Origin: Mucilaginibacter flavidus | Lineage (GTDB): Bacteria > Bacteroidota > Bacteroidia > Sphingobacteriales > Sphingobacteriaceae | DNA length: 64,000 bases | Assembly: GCF_024055575.1 (NCBI RefSeq) | Contig: NZ_JAMXOE010000006.1 | Span: 124,001 to 188,000, forward strand | Direction of reading: 5' to 3' | Part shown: in pieces, positions 54,134 to 62,400 of the stretch | How the letters are laid out: each line of letters starts with the position of its first letter | Position numbering within the stretch: position 1 is the first letter of the stretch | Position numbers and translations under genes: made by a program | Notes under the pieces: generated by a model | Seen by the model: only the letters and a program-made list of their open reading frames with translations | What the model was told of the DNA's origin: nothing | Databases searched by the model: none

Positions 54134-56386
54134 ATGAACAGATTGTTTTACACTTTATTACTTATAGCCTTTGCTTTAACTGGCAATAATGTAACCGCAC
54201 AAATTCGAACATTTAACCACAATGCCCGTATCATTTCGGCATCCCAACAGGATCAGGTCCAGGGGAGTATCTTATTTGCCAATAACAACGTCGTTCAGCA
54301 GTTACAGCAAGGATGGAATTGCAATATTTCGGAGGCTGCGGGCACTAAAATTAAGGTGGAGCTTTGGCAGGTGAGTTACAGCCCTGATAGGCAGGACAAC
54401 CATTTCACCAACATAATCTTAGTGCAAAAGCTCGACGCCAACATATCGTACCAACAGGTGCAAAATGGTATTCAATACAACGCCAGCTATAGTTCTGTTA
54501 AGGGCAATGTGGTGGCTATTGCTTATACCACAGTTCCTGCAAATGCACAAATAAAATTCAGCGGGAAGCCGAATGATGGCGTACTGGCTAATATAACACA
54601 TCAATTCAAATCGGATGCTAAAAAATACCTGGGCAACAATATTATCTACGGCATTTACTCATTGCCAAATCAGCAAAATAATTTGGCTGACATCAGCTTT
54701 AAGGTAGCGTCATCGGTAAAAGGCGATTGTAAAACGTGTTTCGGCTTTGACGACGTGTGGAATACCGTTTCAGACGCGGCAAATGATTTGGCAAATTTTG
54801 TAAAAGCAGCAGTTGATGGTACCGGCGAGGCTGTGAAAGACCTGGGAGAAACCATAGTGGTTAACAACGGGATATTCTTTGTACAATGTTTTGGAACTAT
54901 CACAACCTTCCTGCAAACCGGAAATTTGCCCAAAGTGCGCATGCTGAGCGACTACGGAAATGCATACAAAATTGCCAATTCAACTATCTTTATGAATTCG
55001 CTCCCGCCCATAAATAAGATTATCGTCACCAATTTAATGTCGATTGATAAAAGGCCTTTTACTGTTCCAATTAAAAATGGCAACGATGTTTATATCTTGA
55101 TGAACCTGGGGAATGCCTTTGATGATCCGTTAAACTACAATATGAACGGCTTTCCCGGCGATGTTTTTATTCACGAACTAACCCACGCCTGGCAAATATG
55201 GCACGTGGACGCATTACGATTATTCACAGATGGAGCAGTAAATCAATTTAAAAACACGGTTATGAGCAATCAATATCAATACAGTTGCGACGGGCATAAC
55301 CTTGGAGAGTTGTACAATGAAGAGCAACAGGCTATGATTGTCCAGTTTTTTTATGTTACGCTTTTTTACAGGCCCAAAGGCATCGTAAAAAACGGGAACA
55401 ATATCACTTGCGATTTTGAACAACCATGGGTAATACAACATATTTTACAAAATCAGCCGTCGAATGCGGACGAACAATTTACTGCGACGAAGCAAATTAT
55501 GTTCGCCTCATTTGATAACAACATAGCCGTTAAAACCGGCGGAACTATTGAGCATTCATTGGCCATCCCGTCGAACGGGAACCGCGCAGACGGTAGTGGA
55601 TATTTTTTGCCGGGAAAAAATAATAATTCTTTCTTTTATTATTCAAACAAAACCAGGGCAGCAAGCGCCAATTGGGGGGCAGTAAGAGATAAATATATAA
55701 AAGCCGGTTACGAATTTGGTGAATTAGGCTGGCCCGAACAAAACGAGACTTTATTGCCCGATGCTGCCGGCTTTTTTCAAAAATTCAATCACGGGTATAT
55801 TTACTGGAGCCCTAAATATGGGCCATATGTTGTACTGAATAAAATCTTCGATGCCTGGAAAAATACGGGCTGGGAGAAAGGGAAATTAGGGTACCCTGTT
55901 TCTGATTACGTTACCTTGCCTCTTGACAGGATTAAGCAGGTTAGCTCGTACCGCGAGAAGGGCTATCAGAAATTTGAAGGCGGCGTAATTTTTTATACTG
56001 TACCCGATGCGGCTGTTATCCGGGAGATGTCAGGAAATAACAATTTCACCTCCGTTGTTTATGGAAACCCCGACAGGATAGTCACGATGAATAGAACAGG
56101 TAATAACGTTCAACCTGTTAAAGCAGAAGTAGACCCGCATGCCTCACAAACCAACGCCGGAAGGCCCTATAACAATGCAGGCGCGGAAAAAGTTGAAATA
56201 AACCCGCAACCGCTTCCTCCCGGAGGGACTGTGAGGCGAACTTCAGGCAGTATTCGGCCTGCCGACGTTCAAATAAACCCACAGCCGTTACCGCCTAAAA
56301 ATGTAAAAAGCTCAACCGGTACTATTCAACCCTCCAGAGTTCAAATAAACCCGCAACCGTTACCACCCAAAACAACACATGAATAA
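54134..56386 (+). CDS. Exported HELTH/LGFP/PQPLPP multidomain protein
   Basis: A 750-residue exported protein (signal about 1-22, GNNVTAQ). The middle part contains VFIHELTHAWQ (His347, Glu348, His351), a zinc-metallopeptidase-like motif as in DUF4157-type domains. Two LGFP-type repeats follow (YEFGELGWPEQNE and WEKGKLGYPVSDY), which in other proteins bind cell-wall polymers. The C-terminal 65 residues hold three copies of V-x-I-N-P-Q-P-L-P-P starting near residues 690, 715 and 739. A third zinc ligand is not identified, so peptidase activity is a guess. Overlaps the next gene's start. Confidence 0.65.
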   Translation: MNRLFYTLLLIAFALTGNNVTAQIRTFNHNARIISASQQDQVQGSILFANNNVVQQLQQGWNCNISEAAGTKIKVELWQVSYSPDRQDNHFTNIILVQKLDANISYQQVQNGIQYNASYSSVKGNVVAIAYTTVPANAQIKFSGKPNDGVLANITHQFKSDAKKYLGNNIIYGIYSLPNQQNNLADISFKVASSVKGDCKTCFGFDDVWNTVSDAANDLANFVKAAVDGTGEAVKDLGETIVVNNGIFFVQCFGTITTFLQTGNLPKVRMLSDYGNAYKIANSTIFMNSLPPINKIIVTNLMSIDKRPFTVPIKNGNDVYILMNLGNAFDDPLNYNMNGFPGDVFIHELTHAWQIWHVDALRLFTDGAVNQFKNTVMSNQYQYSCDGHNLGELYNEEQQAMIVQFFYVTLFYRPKGIVKNGNNITCDFEQPWVIQHILQNQPSNADEQFTATKQIMFASFDNNIAVKTGGTIEHSLAIPSNGNRADGSGYFLPGKNNNSFFYYSNKTRAASANWGAVRDKYIKAGYEFGELGWPEQNETLLPDAAGFFQKFNHGYIYWSPKYGPYVVLNKIFDAWKNTGWEKGKLGYPVSDYVTLPLDRIKQVSSYREKGYQKFEGGVIFYTVPDAAVIREMSGNNNFTSVVYGNPDRIVTMNRTGNNVQPVKAEVDPHASQTNAGRPYNNAGAEKVEINPQPLPPGGTVRRTSGSIRPADVQINPQPLPPKNVKSSTGTIQPSRVQINPQPLPPKTTHE

Positions 56387-56387
56387 A

Positions 56388-56864
56388 ATGAAAAAGATTA
56401 ACAGGTTACATATTTTGCTATTAACACTTGCGTTTATAAGCATAACTACGTTTACTTATGCCCAGGCTATAGTGGGTTCATGGAAGAAAAAGGAAGATAT
56501 CCTGACAAAGGAAGACGGCAAAACAGTAAGTACTTTAAAGATGCTTGTAAAAAACATGCCCTGCTTTGCCAACATAATTTACACATTTACCGCCGATGGA
56601 AAAATGAGCGAACAGGCGAAAGATTGCACAATTGCATTGCAAAAACAAATTGCCGGGCAATTGAAAGCTTCACGTTGGAAAATGGCAGGCAATAAATTAA
56701 TAATAGATGTAGGTGACGCAACTTCGCTGGTGAAGCACGCGGAATACCAAATAGAATTTATGGGAAGCAATGAAATGAGATGGACTTTTATTTATGCCGA
56801 AAACCCGGGCGTGCCCAATATTACCAGGGCCAGGCAAATGCAAACTACTTACACCCGGTTGTAA
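56388..56864 (+). CDS. Lipocalin-like exported protein
   Basis: A 158-residue exported protein, start at ATG 56388 (MKKINRLHIL), signal to about TYAQA. The mature part begins IVGSWKKKEDILTK and shows the GSW opening plus alternating strands (TFTADGKMSEQ, RWKMAGNKLIID, YQIEFMGSNEMRWTFIY) of lipocalin-like domains of Bacteroidota. Last gene of the exported locus, followed by a terminator at 56931. Lipocalins bind small hydrophobic ligands; the ligand here is unknown. Confidence 0.65.
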   Translation: MKKINRLHILLLTLAFISITTFTYAQAIVGSWKKKEDILTKEDGKTVSTLKMLVKNMPCFANIIYTFTADGKMSEQAKDCTIALQKQIAGQLKASRWKMAGNKLIIDVGDATSLVKHAEYQIEFMGSNEMRWTFIYAENPGVPNITRARQMQTTYTRL

Positions 56865-56930
56865 CTATAAAAATATTGTAATACTATTTTTATCCGCTCG
56901 GGGCATGCTCCATAATGCCGGCGACAAACC

Positions 56931-56960
56931 AAAGCCTTAGGTCTTCACTTAAGGCTTTTA
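56931..56960 (+). terminator. Terminator of the exported locus
   Basis: AAAGCCTTA (56931-56939) pairs with TAAGGCTTT (56950-56958), loop of ten bases, then TATTG. It closes the 50497-56864 unit. Confidence 0.7.
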
Positions 56961-57050
56961 TTGTATTATAAATTAATCGCCAAATTTTGATGCCGCAATT
57001 TTTAACCTTAAATTTAAAAAGCGGGCATAACCTCCGTTAAATCAAATTAA

Positions 57051-58172
57051 ATGAAGCTAATTAAAATAATTAATCGCACCATAGCAGTCGCTGCGTTGTT
57101 TCAAATAGTATGGAACGTAAACCCAGTCACGGCACAAGTGCCAACCCGCGATCCTCATACGCCGGGTTATGTATCAGCTAAGGAATTAACAGATGGCGTC
57201 AATCCCCCGACCATTGCCAACGGGAATTTCATTATTGGGCCTACACACGATCCCGCTCCGGAATCGTTGGTTCAGGCTAACGTACCGCAGGGTACCATAT
57301 ACCGCTTTATCGTTGAGTCGAAGGATAGCAAAATTTATCCCGGCATTGCGCGGGAGCCAAATACATTTGGCACGGCTGATCCGGCAAATCCCGCTAAGTT
57401 AATCGTTACTACAAGTCATCCCGCGCCCTACACCCGCCAAGTGGCAGTGTATGTTCCAAAACAGTATATCGCTGGTAGCGCAGAGCCGTTTATAGTTGGC
57501 GCCGATGGACCCGACAACCTGCTTTTCACGGTATTAGACAACCTCATTGCCGAAGGCAAAGTGCCGCCGATGGTAGCCATCTCTATCGGTAACGGCAGTG
57601 GCGACGCCCAGGGCAGCGAACGGGGCCTGGAATATGATACCATGAGCGGCCTATATGCCGAATTTGTTGAAAATGAAATACTGCCGCTGGTGGAGAGTAA
57701 ATGCCAGGTAAAACTAACCAAAGACCCAGCCGGTCGCGCTACCATGGGTGGCAGTTCAGGTGGGTCATGTGCCCTGATTATGGCGTGGTACCACCCGGAA
57801 TTGTATCACCGTGTGCTTAATTATTCCAGTACGTACATAAACCAGCAGTGGCCCTACAACCCGAAAACGCCGCATGGCGCCTGGGGATTTCATGAAACTA
57901 TCATCCCCAATAGCCGCCTAAGGCCGTTGCGGATCTGGATGGAGGTGGGCGACAGGGACTTGTTTAATCCAAATGTAATGCGCGATGGCATGCATGATTG
58001 GGTGCTTGCCAACGAAAATATGGCGAAAGTACTCGCTGCTAAAAATTATCAGTACCAGTTTATTTTTGCACGCAACGCCGGGCATGTTGATTATAAAGTA
58101 AAACAGCAAACACTCCCAGAAGCCCTGGAGTGGCTTTGGCGTGATTACCAACCAGCGAAGGTTGGGAAATGA
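57051..58172 (+). CDS. Exported alpha/beta-hydrolase esterase (Fes/esterase D-like)
   Basis: Signal peptide about residues 1-29. The protein fits the esterase D/enterochelin-esterase-like fold, with nucleophile motif MGGSSGGSC (Ser235), acid in MEVGDRDLF and catalytic His in NAGHVDYK near the C-terminus. The N-terminal 100 residues form an additional beta domain before VAVYVPKQY. Relatives include feruloyl/acetyl xylan esterases that free polysaccharide side groups and siderophore esterases. It stands alone behind the terminator of the previous locus; it may complement the GH enzymes elsewhere in the window. Confidence 0.85.
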   Translation: MKLIKIINRTIAVAALFQIVWNVNPVTAQVPTRDPHTPGYVSAKELTDGVNPPTIANGNFIIGPTHDPAPESLVQANVPQGTIYRFIVESKDSKIYPGIAREPNTFGTADPANPAKLIVTTSHPAPYTRQVAVYVPKQYIAGSAEPFIVGADGPDNLLFTVLDNLIAEGKVPPMVAISIGNGSGDAQGSERGLEYDTMSGLYAEFVENEILPLVESKCQVKLTKDPAGRATMGGSSGGSCALIMAWYHPELYHRVLNYSSTYINQQWPYNPKTPHGAWGFHETIIPNSRLRPLRIWMEVGDRDLFNPNVMRDGMHDWVLANENMAKVLAAKNYQYQFIFARNAGHVDYKVKQQTLPEALEWLWRDYQPAKVGK

Positions 58173-58218
58173 CCTACGTCAGTTGTCCAAGTCAGCTTTG
58201 CCTGTGCAAGAAGACATG

Positions 58219-58257
58219 AAGCGTTCCATTTTTCACAACGGAACACCCCGAACACTA
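58219..58257 (-). repeat. Dispersed inverted-repeat element, copy B
   Basis: Matches copy A (2110-2148) at 33 of 39 positions in inverse orientation. The decamer TGATAATCAG lies nearby at 58309-58318, followed by another GCGTTCC. Confidence 0.5.
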
Positions 58258-58450
58258 CGGAACACGCTGACTACCAGATTGATATCTTATTTTACCTGAA
58301 TAAATAATTGATAATCAGGCGTTCCATAATCTAAAACTTACTGCTTATAATTTAATAGCGTTGAATAAATAAATGTAAAGGGTATATATACTAAAGCTAC
58401 GCAAATACTTTATAACGTAATAAAAACCGGCTTTTATCAAATATACCACC

Positions 58451-58471
58451 TCAATCCCGGTCCGGGATTGA
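58451..58471. other. Perfect palindrome next to terminator
   Basis: TCAATCCCGG (58451-58460), single T, CCGGGATTGA (58462-58471). It adjoins the terminator hairpin and is of unknown function. Confidence 0.6.
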
Positions 58472-58477
58472 ATTAAA

Positions 58478-58507
58478 AAGCCTCTTCAAATTTCTTTGAA
58501 GAGGCTT
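58478..58507. terminator. Strong 13-bp hairpin, likely terminator of a former tRNA
   Basis: AAGCCTCTTCAAA (58478-58490) and TTTGAAGAGGCTT (58495-58507) with a TTTC loop. It lies 19 bases beyond the tRNA-like 3' end on the minus strand, where a tRNA terminator is expected. Confidence 0.75.
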
Positions 58508-58526
58508 TTACTTGGTATCGCTTTAA

Positions 58527-58548
58527 GTCGGGATGGCAGGACGAGAAC
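58527..58548 (-). other. tRNA 3'-end remnant, possible attachment site
   Basis: On the minus strand GTTCTCGTCCTGCCATCCCGAC matches the T-loop to acceptor end of a tRNA (canonical ...TTCGAATCCTGCCATCCCGA). The T-stem 5' side and the rest of the tRNA are not recognisable, so this is not a functional tRNA. tRNA 3' fragments of this kind mark integration junctions of mobile elements. Confidence 0.5.
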
Positions 58549-58844
58549 TAACCGCTATAAATGCCTGATAATTAATCAATTAAAACATAATTTTCAACTT
58601 AGGTGGGCGGTTTGGTATCCATGCCCTCTTGAGTTTAATTAAAGCATCTAAAGTACTTTAAATCAAAGCATTAAGTCTACAGTTCAAATTTACGGATTTT
58701 CAGCCTGAAAACGCAATATTTTGAGAGGAATTTAGATAAGTATTTGCAGAATAAAAGCCCGGGAATATTTAAGGTTGCCAACCATAAACCAACCAAAAGA
58801 GGCTGGCGCGAAACCGTTTCTTTGCCTGAAATTAATCAAACTAC

Positions 58845-59114
58845 ATGGCAGCTGAAATAATAACTAAAGAAGATTTAGAAGCATTCGGAAGCAAATTAAT
58901 AGCAGAAATAAAAGGCATAATAGGAAAGCCAAGCGATGAACCGGCTAAGTGGCTAAAAAGTTACCAAGTCAAAAACCTGCTCAAAATTTCGCCCAACACC
59001 CTTCACAAACTACGTCTGGAGGGCACGCTTAAACCTACAAAAATCGGCGGCATCCTGTATTACAATCAACAGGATATCATGCAGGTATTGAACGGTACAA
59101 ATAAAGGAAAATAA
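58845..59114 (+). CDS. Helix-turn-helix DNA-binding protein (excisionase/MerR-like)
   Basis: An 89-residue protein with a charged coiled N-terminus and a C-terminal HTH_17-type winged helix: KWLKSYQVKNLLKISPNTLHKLR then LKPTKIGGILYYNQQDIMQ. This family includes excisionases and small regulators carried on mobile elements of Bacteroidota. It sits alone, 300 bp from the tRNA remnant and its hairpin, with no integrase or relaxase in the window. An excisionase or plasmid-type regulator left from an element is a reasonable reading, though such genes also occur alone. Confidence 0.8.
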   Translation: MAAEIITKEDLEAFGSKLIAEIKGIIGKPSDEPAKWLKSYQVKNLLKISPNTLHKLRLEGTLKPTKIGGILYYNQQDIMQVLNGTNKGK

Positions 59115-59153
59115 AAAATGTAATCGACCGACGTAATACTCGGGATAGTCGAG

Positions 59154-59335
59154 TTATCCGCACACCCCTACCCCCCGGTTGTCATGTGTCAATACAATCA
59201 TAACCCAGGTATCCAAGGGACAAGCGTTATTATCTACATCGTTCCCACTACGGGATTCGCGCGCTCCTGCGCATAAAGTAGCGCTACATTAACGACCAAC
59301 AATAATAGTGTGCTAAAAAATATCTTTACGCGCAT
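59154..59335 (-). pseudogene. Decayed small secreted-protein gene
   Basis: From ATG 59335 the frame encodes a clear signal peptide (MRVKIFFSTLLLLVVNVALL, then YAQERANPVVG) and stops at TAG 59236 after 33 residues. Shifted by one base at about 59243, the reading continues NDVDNNACPLDTWVMIVLTH to TAA 59156. The joined form resembles tiny Bacteroidota secreted proteins with a C-terminal P(I/L)D-type motif, but the usual hydrophobic C-terminal segment is missing. It lies downstream of the 1497-residue gene on the same strand. The rest of 59115-59454 shows nothing else. Confidence 0.45.
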
Positions 59336-59454
59336 AAAACTTTACTTTTCTAACTACAATTTATCAAAATACATTTTTAATTGCAATTCTGTCACTTCCT
59401 CACACTAGCCAGCGATAATTATCAAAGTTTAGTGCTATATTTTTTTGTTGATGC

Positions 59455-62400
59455 TTATAGTTTAATAAATTTTGCCTTCCCGACCGCGGAATTATCCGCA
59501 TTGTTTACAACATCAACCATATAAGTACCTGGCAATAATCCACTTACATTTTCCTGCCAGGTTGGCTGCGCCGTTGTAATGGTTTTTAATACCTTGCCCA
59601 TGCTATTGGTGATGTTGATACTGTATGACGGGTTGGTCCCCGTAAGATTAACGCTGTTTTGTACAATGGCCAGGTTAATGGTATTTACCGCCGGATTAGG
59701 GTAAATATTAACAGCATTGTTGTTAATGTCGCTAATATTTGCATACATCAATGTAATAGCTTTTGAATATGTTATTGTTCCGTTCAAATCTTCGAGCTTA
59801 ATACGGTACATATCAGTAGCTATAGCAGGTTTTCTATCGGTGAAACTGTAAGTACCTTCATCGCTTGATGCAAAACCGCCAAGCACAGCATAATTTTTCC
59901 CGTTATCAGTGCTTCTCTCAACTGTAAAGTTGGTATAGAATTTTTCATTCTCTGTTTTCCAAACCAGTTCTGAGCCATTTGTCGTCTTCGATGCCGTAAA
60001 ATTCAACAAATGCAGCCTCAACGCCTTGCTCTCGCGGATTACAAGAGTAAACCTGTTGGCACCAAAGGAGTTGGTATCGCTTTTCAGAATATTAAATACG
60101 TAGGCCGAATTATGTTTAATATCCAGCGAGTCCTTTTTATAAGCATCTTTCAACCATATTTCGTAGATCTCAGGAATATCTTTTAGCTCGGTACGGTTTA
60201 TGGTATACTGGCCACTGGCGGTTGCGTTCACAGTTAACTTAATAGCCGTTCCGGATGCTTTTGGGAAAGGGACAAGGTTAATGGCCAAATCCTTATTATC
60301 CGACGATTTGCTCGAAAAACTCACCCCGCCACTGCCGGCCATGTGCTCCGAATCCTCATTGTCAACAAACTCATTTTTTGCCGAGCTGTCAAAACGCACA
60401 AGGGTTTCCTCAACGTTATCCGAATCTTTAAACAGTTCCAAACGCATATACCTCAGGTCGGGCTTAGAGTTCCCCACTGGGTGGGTGCTCAATAACAAAG
60501 TTGAGCCCGTAGCGGCAGTTGGGCCGGTTACCTGAGCGCTGGTTTTTGCTGCCTCATTAAAAGTTAACGACGCTGTTGCATCCTGGGCTTTCACGTAAAA
60601 ACCCTGTCCGCTCGGAATGATGTTCGATCCGCCATTTACGCCCGAAACACCATCGTACGTAGCATAAATCTTAGTCGATTCGTTGAATATATAAATCTTA
60701 CTGTTAACTTTTGGTGCATAAATGCCGGCTGCCGGATCAGTGGTGCTTCTTTTATCCCAGTCGATCGAACTGGCAAACGGATTGCCCACTAAATTATAGC
60801 CCGAATACCCGGTATTGCCTGGAACTGAGGTCCATTGTAATGTCGACTGCTGTGTATACCAATTGACTACAGTTACTGCCTGTTGGTTAAGCGTTCCCCT
60901 GGATACGAACAGGCCGGTTTCAGGTACGGTTGTGGGAACAAATTTTGTGGCCAGGTTGGTCAAATTCCCTCTATAGAACATCCAGAATCCGGTACCCACG
61001 TGTAAATTATAGGTACCATCAAAATCAACTCCTATAGAGTATAGGGTGGCGTTATTGATTTTATTTACCCCCCTGAAGTTGCCGCCATTAAAGGAACCGT
61101 TAGTAAAGGCCACATTATCCCTGTAAAGGTAAATGCTTGGATTGCCTGTTTTAGTCATCCCGCCAGATGTGCCGAGCGTTCCTGTGCTTGGCGTATACAA
61201 AGTAAGGTAGCTTAAATCGTAGTAGTAGTTGGTACCCACTTTTGCAGTATACACAGGAGATGATAAAAATCGGTAGCCACGATATTTTGACGCGCCGCCA
61301 CTAATGTAACGTTCCACATTTAATTTACCGGTAATACTATAAGTTGATGGTATTGCCGCCACGCTTGCCGAAAGGGTCGACGAGCTTTTTAATGTCATAT
61401 CACCGCTGCCGGTATTATCTATAACCAAATTACCCTTAGTAATAGTTAGTGTGTTATAAATATCAACCGGGCCGCCCGTAATGGTAACCGTGCCGGCGGC
61501 TGAGTTATTAACCGTCATGTTGCCTATTTCGGCTGTATTTACCGTATTAGTGCCATAGTAGCCCTGTGCTGCCAATGACCCGTTCCAGTTAATAGCTGAT
61601 GCTGTGTTACTTGCATTTAAAATCCCGGTTCCGCCGGTTGAAGCGTTATTGTAAATATTACAGCCTACATTTAGCGTGTGTCCGTTTAAATTCAGATAGG
61701 CGCCGCCGGTGGCTATGGTAAGCGCGTAAATGCTTGCGTCGGCGGTTAGTACCGGGTATTTCCCTGAAGCCACTACAGGGATAACCATTTTGGTATTTCC
61801 ATTAAATACCGGCGTAAATCCGGCATCCCAATTGTTTGTTTTTGTTTGGTCGGTTGGGGTTGTTCCGTCAAGGCCTGTCCAGGTAAATGTTAATGCACCA
61901 ACCAATAAGGGAGCATTGGCTTGAAAGGAAACAACACTTTCGCCATAGTCACAAAACTCACGGGGGTGTGTTTGGTTATAATATTCGGCTCTGATCCAAT
62001 CGGGTGTTTTCTCAACATTCGAAACCCGCACCTCATCCATCTTACCATTGTAAAAGTGTTCGTCATTAAATCCTCCGTTAGCTGTGCCGGTTCCGTGATC
62101 AAGCCCCATCGCAAGCATAAATCCGTTTGATGGAATCATTGTGGTTTCATTTTTGGCCATCACCACGCTACCGTACGCTACCCCGTCAACATAGTTTTTG
62201 AAATTGCCTGTGGCGGTACCGTCAAAAGTACCCTGTATATAGTGCCAACCTGTATTATCAACAGTGCCGCCTGTACCCAGGTTACCAACTATAGTACCTC
62301 CGGATATCCTGGTTTCAGTTTGTATCGCTCCCGATTTTACGCTTATCTTGTACCCGCCGCTGTTATTATTGTGGCCATAGTCCAATTCGTTGGATACTAT

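Noticed and set aside
58527..58548. Functional tRNA gene on the minus strand
   Set aside because: Only the T-loop and acceptor 3' side match; anticodon arm, D-arm and 5' acceptor strand are absent.
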